Shown piece by piece: positions 42,654 through 51,358 of a stretch of DNA of 64,000 nt. Each line of letters begins with the position of its first letter. The first letter of the stretch is position 1. The stretch is from positions 1,448,001-1,512,000 of the forward strand of contig CP143946.1 of NCBI GenBank assembly GCA_036419695.1, read 5' to 3'. Under the pieces are notes generated by a model. It was not told where the DNA came from. It did no database searches and was given only the letters and a program-made list of their open reading frames with translations. This DNA is from [Clostridium] symbiosum. Its GTDB lineage: Bacteria; Bacillota; Clostridia; Lachnospirales; Lachnospiraceae. The position numbers and the translations under genes are program-made.

Positions 42654-43679
42654 ATGAATAAGGTAAGAAAGATCCTATTAAATGTGCCTAAAAATGTATA
42701 TAAATGGTTGACATTTGTCTTTGTTCTCATTGATGCTATTTGCTTTGGATTGTCAACTATATTACAAAAAATAGAGGTTTTCGATATTTCTAGCACTTAT
42801 AATTCAATTTTGGCAATTTTTCCTTGGTTGGAAAATATTGCAGAAAAATATACAGTTGTTTTTGTTGGATTAACATTTATATGGCTTTTTCTGTGGCTAT
42901 ATCGTCCCAGATTATTATTGTTAGAACATACATCTTTTGCTCCAGATATCGCAGATGTTGAAGCAGAATTTCTGAGAAATTATTATGTTAAGACAATAAA
43001 AGTTGATGAATGTGAATTGATGAAAAATAATATGGATGATGGCATTATAAGAGCAATAGATTATCAGGATAGAGTCATAAACGATTTAAAAATGAAAGGA
43101 ATTGATTTATGCTATTATGGAATAGCTCATACGCCACTTGTTTTCAGAATGGGTTTTAAAATGGGAGATCAAAGTAATTTGAAATTTTTACATAAGTTGC
43201 GTTCAAATGAATCATTATTTCAAGAGTGGTCAAACGAAGGCGCTTATGCTGCAATTCAATCCAATGAGTTTAATAAGACAGTTAGTTCACAGGAACTTAT
43301 AGTCTCTATTTCAACATCGTTAGAAATAAAGAAAGAAGATTTATTATCATTACAGCCGGAAAATAAACATATATTGATGTTTAAAACAAACAATCTTTCG
43401 TTTGATAATATAACTAGCTATAGTGTGGCAGAAAACTATCGGACTACTATTATGATAGATATCAGGGAATGTGTAAAAAAATATCGAATTAAAAGAATTC
43501 ATTTAGTTATATCTTCATCAGTTGCATTTACATTTTTTTTAGGTCAGGCTTTTAGTAATCAGCATGATCCAATAACAATAATTTATCATTATCAGAATAA
43601 TAAGTATAGATGGGGAATTTGTATTAATGAAGTAGCGGAAAAAGCTTTGGTGATAAATAATGTTTCAGACCCGAAATAG
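42654..43679 (+). CDS. Two-TM SAVED effector (Cap14-like)
   Basis: 341-residue CBASS effector. Two hydrophobic helices are at about 17-38 (WLTFVFVLIDAICFGLSTIL) and 66-86 (YTVVFVGLTFIWLFLWLY). The remainder is a SAVED-like nucleotide-sensing domain, with IHLVISSSVAFTFFLGQAF and ITIIYHYQNNKYRWG near the end. On binding the signal nucleotide, the membrane part is expected to break membrane integrity and kill the cell. It starts four bases after cap3 and is followed by an intrinsic terminator. Confidence 0.85.
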   Translation: MNKVRKILLNVPKNVYKWLTFVFVLIDAICFGLSTILQKIEVFDISSTYNSILAIFPWLENIAEKYTVVFVGLTFIWLFLWLYRPRLLLLEHTSFAPDIADVEAEFLRNYYVKTIKVDECELMKNNMDDGIIRAIDYQDRVINDLKMKGIDLCYYGIAHTPLVFRMGFKMGDQSNLKFLHKLRSNESLFQEWSNEGAYAAIQSNEFNKTVSSQELIVSISTSLEIKKEDLLSLQPENKHILMFKTNNLSFDNITSYSVAENYRTTIMIDIRECVKKYRIKRIHLVISSSVAFTFFLGQAFSNQHDPITIIYHYQNNKYRWGICINEVAEKALVINNVSDPK

Positions 43680-43744
43680 AGATTTGAACGTATGTAAGTC
43701 TATTTAATTGAAAATGCAATTAAAATATTGAGTCAGTGATAAAG

Positions 43745-43780
43745 AACACGATTGAACCTAAAAATTCAGTCGTGTTTTTT
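43745..43780 (+). terminator. Terminator of the defence operon
   Basis: AACACGATTGAA (43745-43756) pairs over 12 positions (one G-U) with TTCAGTCGTGTT (43765-43776), followed by TTTT. It ends the transcript 65 bases after the effector gene. Confidence 0.88.
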
Positions 43781-43814
43781 ATATACAAAAAATCCAAGAA
43801 AGTGAGGAACTACA

Positions 43815-43952
43815 ATGGACAGAACAGTTTATCAACCAAATTATTGGCACTACTTAACCGGAGATTTTCTTAATCGTATACACGCACAATTAAGAAAAGT
43901 GTTGCCGACTTTAACCCGCCGTATTTCCGAGATGTTCAACTATGCAGGATAA
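43815..43952 (+). CDS. 45-residue junction ORF at the transposon right end
   Basis: Starts at ATG 43815 (GTGAGG upstream) and runs across the right junction into the ICE. The last residues, LTRRISEMFNYAG, match the end expected for the DUF6133-type protein, whereas the first 28 or so come from the transposon. It is probably the transposon end plus the displaced 3' end of the target gene; whether it is made is unknown. Confidence 0.45.
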   Translation: MDRTVYQPNYWHYLTGDFLNRIHAQLRKVLPTLTRRISEMFNYAG

Positions 43953-43999
43953 GGAACCGAAAAAGACGAAGAAAAGGAAGAAAGAAGGAGGAATCTCAT

Positions 44000-44350
44000 A
44001 TGCCTACCATAGACGTAAGAATTACATCCATGTACCCGCCCAGCCAGGAAGGCAGTATCCGGGGGTATGCATCGGCGACCATCGACGGTTGTTTTGGAAT
44101 CCGCGGAATCAAAATCGTAGAGGGAGGGGAGTATGGTCTGTTTGTTTCCATGCCCAGCCGGAAAACAACCGATGGCTATAAGGACATTTGTTTTCCTGTA
44201 ACAACAGAATTCAGGGAACAGCTCCACGAGAGCATCCTGAATGCCTATCATCAGGCATTGGAGCAGTCCGTGGCACAGCAGGTATCCAATGCCCGCTCGG
44301 AGGTGGATCCACCGGCGCAGGGAGTAGGACAGCAGGAGCCGCAGATGTGA
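44000..44350 (+). CDS. SpoVG-family protein
   Basis: 116 residues. The first 85 match SpoVG (DVRITSMYPPSQEGSIRGYA, CFGIRGIKIVEGGEYGLFVS, DICFPVTTEFREQLHESIL), a small nucleic-acid-binding regulator known from sporulation and septation in Firmicutes. The Gln/Pro-rich tail is extra. AAGGAGG precedes the ATG. This is an ICE-borne copy, one base before the prepilin peptidase gene, and may regulate the pilus operon. Confidence 0.85.
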   Translation: MPTIDVRITSMYPPSQEGSIRGYASATIDGCFGIRGIKIVEGGEYGLFVSMPSRKTTDGYKDICFPVTTEFREQLHESILNAYHQALEQSVAQQVSNARSEVDPPAQGVGQQEPQM

Positions 44351-44351
44351 G

Positions 44352-44768
44352 ATGCAGGTAATTCTTTTTGTGTTTCTGCTATCGCTCGCCTCTCTGTATG
44401 ATTTGCGCAAACGGGAGATTCCGGATTGGGTAAATGGAGCGATTTTCGTTGTCTCCCTTCTGTGCTTTCAGCCGATAAATCTGTGGGGCGTGATACCGTC
44501 CCTCTTTTTTCTGGCCGGAGCTATGAAGGGAGGAATCGGAGGAGGGGATGTGAAACTGGCGGCAGCCTGTGGCCTTGTGCTGGGGCTGCCGGCTGCCCTG
44601 GCTGGAACCATACTGGGCCTCTCCCTGCTGCTGTTGTTTCATTGTGCGGCAAGCGCTATATCGATATTTTATAAGAAGAAAGCTGCGGCTGTCTATCCGC
44701 TGGCTCCATTTTTGGCGCTGGGATATATGGCCGCTTATTATTTGAAATCAGGAGGACAGATCGGATGA
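44352..44768 (+). CDS. A24-type prepilin peptidase (TadV/CpaA-like)
   Basis: 138-residue membrane aspartyl protease that cleaves and matures prepilins. The two catalytic Asp positions are in SLYDLRKREIPDW and GGIGGGDVKLAA; four or so hydrophobic helices. The short form without an N-terminal methylase domain is the Tad/CpaA kind. The stop overlaps the next start (ATGA). Confidence 0.88.
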   Translation: MQVILFVFLLSLASLYDLRKREIPDWVNGAIFVVSLLCFQPINLWGVIPSLFFLAGAMKGGIGGGDVKLAAACGLVLGLPAALAGTILGLSLLLLFHCAASAISIFYKKKAAAVYPLAPFLALGYMAAYYLKSGGQIG

Positions 44769-44872
44769 AAAAGTGGATGGTAAGAGCCGGCTCTCTGGCC
44801 GGGGTTGTGGTGCTGGTACATTTTATCAGAAAGTATCAGAAGTCCAAATTTACGGCGGTGCGTCACAGTTAG
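44765..44872 (+). CDS. 35-residue single-helix membrane protein
   Basis: Begins ATGA-coupled to the prepilin peptidase stop. One hydrophobic stretch, VRAGSLAGVVVLVHFI, is followed by a basic tail (RKYQKSKF). Short enough to be missed in standard calling; the overlap and position between peptidase and CpaB-like gene support it. Function unknown, perhaps a small pilus subunit. Confidence 0.55.
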   Translation: MKKWMVRAGSLAGVVVLVHFIRKYQKSKFTAVRHS

Positions 44873-44927
44873 GGGAAAACAGTTTGGAAAATGAGCGGTG
44901 TCTGCTCAGATGTAGGAGGATCAGCAA

Positions 44928-45758
44928 ATGAATTTTATAAAAAATCGGACGGTAATCGGTGTACTTTGTATACTTTTGTCTCTGGTGATCTGTTTCGCCA
45001 TAACGCCGATGTTTAACCGTACCATCAGTCAGAAGACAGAGATTGTACGTGTGACGAAGGACATCCGAATCGGAGATGAAATCACAAACGACATGGTGAA
45101 GACCGTTGAAGTCGGCGGCTACAACATGCCGGAGGGGGTAGCCCGGAGCGTGGAGGAGGTGGTGGGAAGATATGCCTCGGCGGATTTGGTGCCGGGCGAT
45201 TACATCATTCGTTCCAAGGTGGCGGAGGAGCCGGCTGCAGAGAATGCCTATCTCTACAACCTGAATGGGGAGAAGCAGGCAATCTCGGTGAGTGTGAAGG
45301 CATTTGCCAACGGGCTTTCCGGAAAACTTATGAGCGGTGATATTGTTTCGGTCATTGCCCCGGACTACAGAAAGCAGGGTTCGACTGTGATTTTGCCGGA
45401 ACTCCAGTATGTGGAGGTCATCGCGGTAACGGCCAACAGTGGATACGACGCCAACACAGGCGAGCAGGACGAGGAGACAGAGAAGGAACTTCCCGGAACG
45501 GTGACACTTCTGGTGACCCCGGAACAGGGGAAGGCATTGGCAGAACTGGAGGCGGAGGGGAAACTTCATCTTGCATTAGTGTACCGGGGAGCGAAGGAGC
45601 AGGCGGAGCAGTTTATCCGTGCGCAGGAGGCGGTGCTGTCTGAGTTATATGCACCCGATGAGACAGAGGAAGAAGTGGATAGAACTTCGGAAGAGACGGA
45701 AAATGCTCCTGAAGCTGTAGAGGAGACAAACACCGAGAGTGAGAACGGGGTGGAGTAA
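44928..45758 (+). CDS. CpaB/RcpC-like pilus assembly protein (SAF domain)
   Basis: 276 residues. One N-terminal membrane helix (FIKNRTVIGVLCILLSLVIC), then an SAF domain (about 45-105: VTKDIRIGDEITNDMVKTVE, GRYASADLVPGDYI) and an RcpC-like C-terminal part with TVTLLVTPEQGKALAELEAE. The acidic tail is low complexity. CpaB/RcpC proteins act in the outer wall region of Tad pilus systems. The next gene starts directly after its stop. Confidence 0.82.
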   Translation: MNFIKNRTVIGVLCILLSLVICFAITPMFNRTISQKTEIVRVTKDIRIGDEITNDMVKTVEVGGYNMPEGVARSVEEVVGRYASADLVPGDYIIRSKVAEEPAAENAYLYNLNGEKQAISVSVKAFANGLSGKLMSGDIVSVIAPDYRKQGSTVILPELQYVEVIAVTANSGYDANTGEQDEETEKELPGTVTLLVTPEQGKALAELEAEGKLHLALVYRGAKEQAEQFIRAQEAVLSELYAPDETEEEVDRTSEETENAPEAVEETNTESENGVE

Positions 45759-46571
45759 ATGCTGAATTTCAAGAAAGGGAGTATTTTTGACCGTTCTGCC
45801 AAACCGGAGGAGGAATGGGAGCAGGAACCCGGGGCGCAGGTCCTGGCTGTCTGGGGAAGCCCGGGAAGCGGAAAGACAACGGCTGCGGTCAAGCTGGCTA
45901 AATATCTGGCCGGCAAAAAAAGAAATGTGGTTCTTGTGACCTGTGACATGACGGCCCCCATGCTGCCATGCATTTGTCCGCCGGGAGATCTGGAATGTGA
46001 ACATTCGCTGGGGAGCATCCTGGCGGCAGCTCAGGTGACAGAATCCCTGGTCCGTCATAACCTCATCACCCATAAGCGGTATGACCATTTGACCCTGTTA
46101 GGGATGCTGCGAGGAGAAAACGAGTATACCTATCCGCCCTATCATGCGAAGCAGGCCACAGATTTAATTGCGTGTCTTCGGGGAATTGCACCCTATATCA
46201 TTATTGACTGCGGAAGCTATATTGCCAACGACATTCTGTCGGCCATCGCACTGATGGAGTCGGATGCGGTCCTCCGCCTGGTGAACTGTGATTTAAAAAG
46301 CATCAGCTACCTTTCCAGCCAGCTTCCGCTGCTGCGGGACAATAAATGGGACGCAGATAAGCAGTATAAGGTAGCCAGCAACATCAAACCCAGCGAGGCG
46401 AGTGATCATGTGGAGCAGGTGCTTGGAACGGTGACCTTCCGGCTCCCGTATTCAGCCGAATTGGCGGCGCAGGGGCTGGCAGGGGATCTGCTGTCGGACC
46501 TATCCCTGCGGGAGAGCCGGGGATTTCGCAAGGGGATTGAGGCAGTCAGCAAGGAGGTGTTTGGGTGTTAG
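45759..46571 (+). CDS. CpaE/ParA-like ATPase of the Tad system
   Basis: 270-residue MinD/ParA-type ATPase with the deviant Walker A GSPGSGKTTAAVKLAKYL, and later IIIDCGSYIANDIL as the Walker B region. In Tad systems CpaE/TadZ places the machine in the cell. It overlaps the CpaF gene by 7 bases. Confidence 0.82.
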   Translation: MLNFKKGSIFDRSAKPEEEWEQEPGAQVLAVWGSPGSGKTTAAVKLAKYLAGKKRNVVLVTCDMTAPMLPCICPPGDLECEHSLGSILAAAQVTESLVRHNLITHKRYDHLTLLGMLRGENEYTYPPYHAKQATDLIACLRGIAPYIIIDCGSYIANDILSAIALMESDAVLRLVNCDLKSISYLSSQLPLLRDNKWDADKQYKVASNIKPSEASDHVEQVLGTVTFRLPYSAELAAQGLAGDLLSDLSLRESRGFRKGIEAVSKEVFGC

Positions 46572-48283
46572 GAGAGCGGAGATCCGCGGATCTGTTCGGG
46601 GCGCGTGAAGTGCCTGACATAAAGAAGTCGGAGTGTGCGGGGGAGAGGGAAGAGCAGGAACAGGGAATAGAGCTGTCTTCGGAGGAGCAGGAAACCAGTG
46701 AGGGAGAGTTTAGGACTGAAAAATCTGGATTAGGGCAGAAAGAAAAAATGGGGGAGACAGAGAGACTAACGGAGGAGGTATCGATGGTAGAGCAGCCACA
46801 AAATGTAACACCATCGGCAGAGCAGTCATGGCAGAAAATACAGCCAGGAGCGTCCGTCACGGGACCCAGCGCACCTGTTATGGAATGGGAGGAGGGGCCA
46901 GTTGTTCGTGGACCACTCCATCAGGAGAACCATGCACCGCGCAGCCGTGACCTGTTTTTCACCCCACAGGATGACAGCCGTGATTTTTCTTCCGTGCTGA
47001 AGGAGGTTCAGGAGTACATCTCTAGTAAATACTCTACCTTGATTGTGGAACAGGGGAATGAAGAAGTAAAGGAGCAGATCAAGCGCTATATCACGAAGTA
47101 CATCCAGGACTACCGGATTGCAGTGACGGGAATGAGCGGACAGGAGCTGGTGGCTGCCATCTATACTGAGATGGCGGAGTTCTCCTTCCTGACAAAGTAT
47201 GTGTTTGGGACCGGGATTGAGGAGATCGACATTAACAGCTGGCGGGATATTGAAGTTCAATATGCGGGAGGCGTCACAAGGAAGCTGACGGAACGGTTTG
47301 AGAGTCCGCAGCATGCCATTAATGTTGTGCGCCGTATGCTTCATACATCGGGAATGGTGTTAGACAATGCAAGTCCGGCTGTGCTGGGGCATCTGTCTAA
47401 AAACATCCGTATTGCAGCAATGAAGACGCCTCTGGTAGATGAAGATGTGGGGATTGCAGCTTCCATCCGAATTGTGAATCCGCAGTCCATGAAAAAGGAG
47501 GATTTCATCGCCGGAGGAACCGCCACCGGTCCCATGTTGGAGTTTCTGACGGAATGCGTGCGTTATGGAATATCCGTTTGTGTGGCAGGGGCAACCAGCT
47601 CTGGAAAAACCACCTTGCTTGGCTGGCTGCTCACCACCATTCCGGACAACAAGAGAATCTATACCATTGAAAACGGTTCCAGGGAGCTGGCGCTGGTGCG
47701 GGAAAAGGAAGGAAAGGTGACGAATTCTGTGGTTCATACCTTGACAAGAGACAGTGAAAATGAGCGGCAGCGAGTGGACCAGATTGCCCTTTTAGACATG
47801 GCGCTGCGTTTTAACCCGGACGTTATCGTAGTGGGGGAGATGCGCGGGCCGGAGGCCAATGCCGCTCAGGAAGCGGCCAGAACCGGCGTTGCGGTGGTGA
47901 CTACCATCCATTCCAACAGCTGTGAGGCCACGTACCGCCGCATGGTTTCTCTGTGTAAGCGGGCGGTGGATATGAGTGATGAGACGCTGATGGCTTATGT
48001 CACGGAAGCCTACCCCATTGTTGCCTTCTGCAAGCAGCTGGAGAACCGGGAACGGCGGCTGATGGAGATCATGGAGTGTGTGATCGAGCCGGATGGGAGC
48101 CGGACCTACCGTCCGCTGTTCCAGTACCGGATTACGGAAAACCGCATGGAGGAGGGGAAGTTTGTGATAGAAGGACATCATGAAACGGTTCACTCTATTT
48201 CGGACAGCCTGGCAAAGCGCCTGCTTGAGAATGGGATGCCGGGAGAGACACTGGAACGGTTGAGAGGAGGTGTCTGCGCTTGA
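46565..48283 (+). CDS. CpaF/TadA-type secretion ATPase
   Basis: 572-residue hexameric ATPase that drives pilus assembly. GTG start after AAGGAGG. The first 130 residues are Glu-rich and probably disordered; the ATPase core has GTGIEEIDIN, Walker A GATSSGKTTLL (near 340), the Asp box YTIENGSRELAL, Walker B DVIVVGEMRGPEA and the His box TTIHSNSCEATYRR. It overlaps the TadB-like gene by 4 bases. Confidence 0.92.
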   Translation: MLGERRSADLFGAREVPDIKKSECAGEREEQEQGIELSSEEQETSEGEFRTEKSGLGQKEKMGETERLTEEVSMVEQPQNVTPSAEQSWQKIQPGASVTGPSAPVMEWEEGPVVRGPLHQENHAPRSRDLFFTPQDDSRDFSSVLKEVQEYISSKYSTLIVEQGNEEVKEQIKRYITKYIQDYRIAVTGMSGQELVAAIYTEMAEFSFLTKYVFGTGIEEIDINSWRDIEVQYAGGVTRKLTERFESPQHAINVVRRMLHTSGMVLDNASPAVLGHLSKNIRIAAMKTPLVDEDVGIAASIRIVNPQSMKKEDFIAGGTATGPMLEFLTECVRYGISVCVAGATSSGKTTLLGWLLTTIPDNKRIYTIENGSRELALVREKEGKVTNSVVHTLTRDSENERQRVDQIALLDMALRFNPDVIVVGEMRGPEANAAQEAARTGVAVVTTIHSNSCEATYRRMVSLCKRAVDMSDETLMAYVTEAYPIVAFCKQLENRERRLMEIMECVIEPDGSRTYRPLFQYRITENRMEEGKFVIEGHHETVHSISDSLAKRLLENGMPGETLERLRGGVCA

Positions 48284-49209
48284 CGGGGATGCAGCTGTTG
48301 GCCTGCGCCGGCATGATTGCCGGTGCTTTTCTGATTCTCGGCTTAAAGCCGATGGAATTTACAGACGGTTTGTTTGTCTTTCTCCTTCGCAGGCCCAAAA
48401 CCTTGAAGGAAGAGATTAATGAAGCGACACACAGAAAGAAAATAGGAATATTTCGCAGAGAAATCAGGGAGGCCCAGGACATCCTTGCCATGACCGGCCG
48501 GGAGAAACGATTTTCCCTGATCTGTGCAGCCAGCCTGGCCTTGTTCTGTGTGGGAGGTTCCCTGGCGCTGCTTCTGGGGAATTACTTTCTGGCTCCTGTG
48601 ATGGCGGTTGGTTTTCTGTTTTTCCCATTCTGGTATGTGCGGCTTACGGCCGGTCACTACAAAAAGAATGTGGCGGCAGAGCTGGAGACAGCACTTTCCA
48701 TCATTACGACCGCGTACCTCAGAAATGAGGACATCCTGACCGCGGTGGAGGAGAACCTGCACTACTTAAATCCCCCGGTCCGCAACGTGTTCCAGGAGTT
48801 TGCAACCCAGGTCCGGGTGGTAAATCCGGATGTGGAGGCAGGGTTGAAAGTATTAAAGGGCCGGATTGAAAATGATGTGTTTGAAGAGTGGTGCGATGCG
48901 CTCTGTGACTGTCTGTATGACCGCAGTCTGAAGACCACCCTGACGCCCATTGTGAGTAAGCTGTCGGATATGCGGATTGTGAATGCAGAGCTGGAGCTTC
49001 TGGTGACGGAGCCAAGGAAGGAATTTATTACGATGGTGATCCTGGTAATCGGAAATATCCCGCTCATGTATTTCTTAAACAAAAGCTGGTATGAGACGCT
49101 GATGTCTACGGCGATGGGGCAGATAATACTGGCTGTCTCGGCAGCCCTTATTTTTGTCAGCACAGCGTGTGTGATTCGTCTGACGAAACCGCTGGAGTAT
49201 AGGAGGTGA
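48280..49209 (+). CDS. TadB-like inner-membrane platform protein
   Basis: 309-residue T2SF-type protein, TTG start 9 bases after AGAGGAGG. Hydrophobic segments near the N terminus (about 5-20 and 85-120) and C terminus (about 250-300) bracket a cytoplasmic helical domain (ELETALSIITTAYLRNEDIL). TadB/TadC pairs form the membrane base under the pilus. It ends just ahead of the TadC-like gene. Confidence 0.78.
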   Translation: MTGMQLLACAGMIAGAFLILGLKPMEFTDGLFVFLLRRPKTLKEEINEATHRKKIGIFRREIREAQDILAMTGREKRFSLICAASLALFCVGGSLALLLGNYFLAPVMAVGFLFFPFWYVRLTAGHYKKNVAAELETALSIITTAYLRNEDILTAVEENLHYLNPPVRNVFQEFATQVRVVNPDVEAGLKVLKGRIENDVFEEWCDALCDCLYDRSLKTTLTPIVSKLSDMRIVNAELELLVTEPRKEFITMVILVIGNIPLMYFLNKSWYETLMSTAMGQIILAVSAALIFVSTACVIRLTKPLEYRR

Positions 49210-49214
49210 GACAG

Positions 49215-50084
49215 ATGATGCTGCTTATTTGTTTTGGAAGTTTACTGGCTGCCGGTCTGTTCTTTTTGGCTGCCGATCTGCTCCGGCTGCCGTATGTAAG
49301 AACCTCGAGGGCCATGATTAATACAGCCAGAGAGCGGAAGCGGGCAGCGAAGAGCCTGGAGGTGTACCTCTTATCCCTGGCGGTGCGGTTAGCTCCCCAC
49401 ATCCACATGGATGAGTATAAGAGGGGAAGACAGAAGAACATCTTAAAAGCCAGTGGTCTGAATCTGGAACCGGAGGTTTATCAGGCGTATGCGGTTGTGA
49501 AAGCGGGAATGGTTATGCTGGGGGTTCTTCCCTGCCTGCTGGTTTTTCCCCTGCTGTCCGTGATTGTGATGGTACTCTCGGTCATGGTTTATTTTAAGGA
49601 ACAGGAGCGGGCGGACCAACTGCTGTCAAAAAAGAGGGGCGAACTGGAAGGGGAACTGCCCCGGTTTGTGTCAACGGTGGAGCAGGAACTGAAAAACAGC
49701 CGGGACGTCCTGTCGATTGTGGAAAATTATAAAAAGAACGCGGGGGAGTCCTTTGCCGGTGAGCTGGAAATCCTGGTAGCCGATATGCGTTCCTCCAGCT
49801 ATGAGGCCGCGCTGACCCGATTTGAGGCCAGAATGAATTCCCCAATGCTGTCGGATGTGGTGCGGGGATTAATCGGAGTGCTCCGGGGAGATGACGGGGC
49901 CATGTATTTCCAGATGTTGTCCCACGACTTTAAGCAGATGGAATTACAGCGGTTGAAAAAGGAGGCCCAGAAGATTCCGCCGAAAATCCGGGTGTTCAGC
50001 TTTTTGATGTTGATGTGCTTTTTATTCACATACCTGGCGATTATCGCGGTGGAGATTCTCAAATCGATGGGGAGTATGTTTTAG
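49215..50084 (+). CDS. TadC-like inner-membrane platform protein
   Basis: 289-residue T2SF protein; ATG at 49215, 8 bases after TAGGAGG. Hydrophobic helices at about 1-20, 95-125 and 260-285; the cytoplasmic part has LEGELPRFVSTVEQELKNSR and FQMLSHDFKQMELQRLKKEA typical of the T2SF domain. Partner of the preceding TadB-like protein. Confidence 0.8.
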   Translation: MMLLICFGSLLAAGLFFLAADLLRLPYVRTSRAMINTARERKRAAKSLEVYLLSLAVRLAPHIHMDEYKRGRQKNILKASGLNLEPEVYQAYAVVKAGMVMLGVLPCLLVFPLLSVIVMVLSVMVYFKEQERADQLLSKKRGELEGELPRFVSTVEQELKNSRDVLSIVENYKKNAGESFAGELEILVADMRSSSYEAALTRFEARMNSPMLSDVVRGLIGVLRGDDGAMYFQMLSHDFKQMELQRLKKEAQKIPPKIRVFSFLMLMCFLFTYLAIIAVEILKSMGSMF

Positions 50085-50098
50085 AATGGAAGTGAAGG

Positions 50099-51307
50099 AT
50101 GAAGGAGAAACCGATTGAATATGGCGGAGTTATCTATCCCTCCAGAAAGGCGCTGTGTGAGGCGTTTGGGATTGACCGGAAATTGTTGACCGCCCGGTTG
50201 TTTCGGGGCTGGACCGTGGAACAGGCAATGGAGACAGGGTTGGGGGAAAAGGTGAGGGAGGGAAATCCGGTTGTATATCAGGGAACCTCGTTCCCTTCCG
50301 TAAAAGCCCTATCCAATGCACTGGAATTGCCATATTCGTCTCTGAGCCATCTCTATGGCCGGCTGCAGGATATTGAAAAGGCGGTAGAACGCTGCATGGA
50401 GATGCCGGAACGGGAAGTTGTGCTGTGGGGAAAGGTTTACGCGAGCTACTCACAGGTTGCATTAGCATTCGGACTAAATGGGGGTGTTGTACTTCAGAGG
50501 GTGCGGGAGGGAAATGAATTAGAAGATGTTGTGAAGGATGCACTCACAAAGGAACCGATTACCCTTTATGGGGAGGTCTATCAAAACTTTGTGGATCTTT
50601 GCGCTGCTTACAAAATCCAGCCAAGCAATGCGTATGAGCGTTTACGGTATGGCATGTCCCTGGAAGAGGCAGTGACGAGACCAATTAAGGAGGTAAAGCA
50701 CGGGGAGCCGGTAGAATACCGTGGCAAAACCTATCCCAGCAAGGTTGCCTTATGCAGGGAATATGGATTGTCCGCCAATTGTGTCTATGAGCAGTTAGAT
50801 ACCAACCCAATCACATTTATGGAATCCTTTGAGATACTATGCAGATTGAAGGCGCGTGTAAACATCCCGCAGGACGAAGCAATGAACTACATCCCACGCT
50901 GTCGGGTGCGTGGAGAAAACTACAAAACCGTATATGAATTTGTCTATCAGTTTGGGATTACGGCAGGTACGGTGTACACCTATAAATCCAGACACCAATG
51001 CGCTAACCTGTTTGAGGCTTTGCGGGGAATGCAGGGAGAGAGGCGTACCGCCTATCCGGTTGATGGTAAGATTCTGTTCGGGATTGAGGTGCGAAAACAA
51101 TACGGACAGGCTCAGTTAAAGAAAATACAGGACCAGAAAATAGAAGTTCCACGGTATCCAAGTTTGCAGGGATTTGATTTCCAAACCGAGTGTTATGACA
51201 CAATGGCGATTTATTATGAACTGCTTGAAGAATTAAAGCAGGAAAAGAAACTGGGGGAAGGAATGGAACAGGAGGAGAATGTGGGGCTGGACGGACTGTC
51301 ACTTTGA
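50099..51307 (+). CDS. Protein with six tandem helix-turn-helix-like repeats
   Basis: 402 residues. Six copies of a unit of about 45-60 residues follow the pattern xYxGxxYPSxxALCxxYGIxxxxVxxRLxxGxSxEEAv, starting near residues 6, 58, 108, 154, 206 and 266 (for example VEYRGKTYPSKVALCREYGL). Each should fold as a small helix-turn-helix preceded by a beta strand. The C-terminal 90 residues are unique. It looks like a modular DNA- or RNA-reading protein between the pilus ATPase/platform genes and the TadE-like genes. I know no named function. Confidence 0.65.
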   Translation: MKEKPIEYGGVIYPSRKALCEAFGIDRKLLTARLFRGWTVEQAMETGLGEKVREGNPVVYQGTSFPSVKALSNALELPYSSLSHLYGRLQDIEKAVERCMEMPEREVVLWGKVYASYSQVALAFGLNGGVVLQRVREGNELEDVVKDALTKEPITLYGEVYQNFVDLCAAYKIQPSNAYERLRYGMSLEEAVTRPIKEVKHGEPVEYRGKTYPSKVALCREYGLSANCVYEQLDTNPITFMESFEILCRLKARVNIPQDEAMNYIPRCRVRGENYKTVYEFVYQFGITAGTVYTYKSRHQCANLFEALRGMQGERRTAYPVDGKILFGIEVRKQYGQAQLKKIQDQKIEVPRYPSLQGFDFQTECYDTMAIYYELLEELKQEKKLGEGMEQEENVGLDGLSL

Positions 51308-51358
51308 GAAAGAGGTGGAAAAGATGTGTTAAGAGAGCAATTCAGAAGGAGACGCCAA

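Larger units (their letters stand above)
31938..43938. mobile_element. Tn554-type transposon carrying a defence operon
   Basis: Between AGATGTTCA at 31938-31946 and at 43930-43938 lie three tyrosine recombinase genes, a TnpC-like gene and six defence genes, none typical of the ICE. Joining the outside at this core recreates a normal DUF6133 end (QQMF-NYAG). The recombinases start about 100 bases from the left end, as tnpA does in Tn554. The core GATGT also recalls the Tn554 site (from memory). No terminal inverted repeats or target duplication are seen, as expected for this family. Confidence 0.75.
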
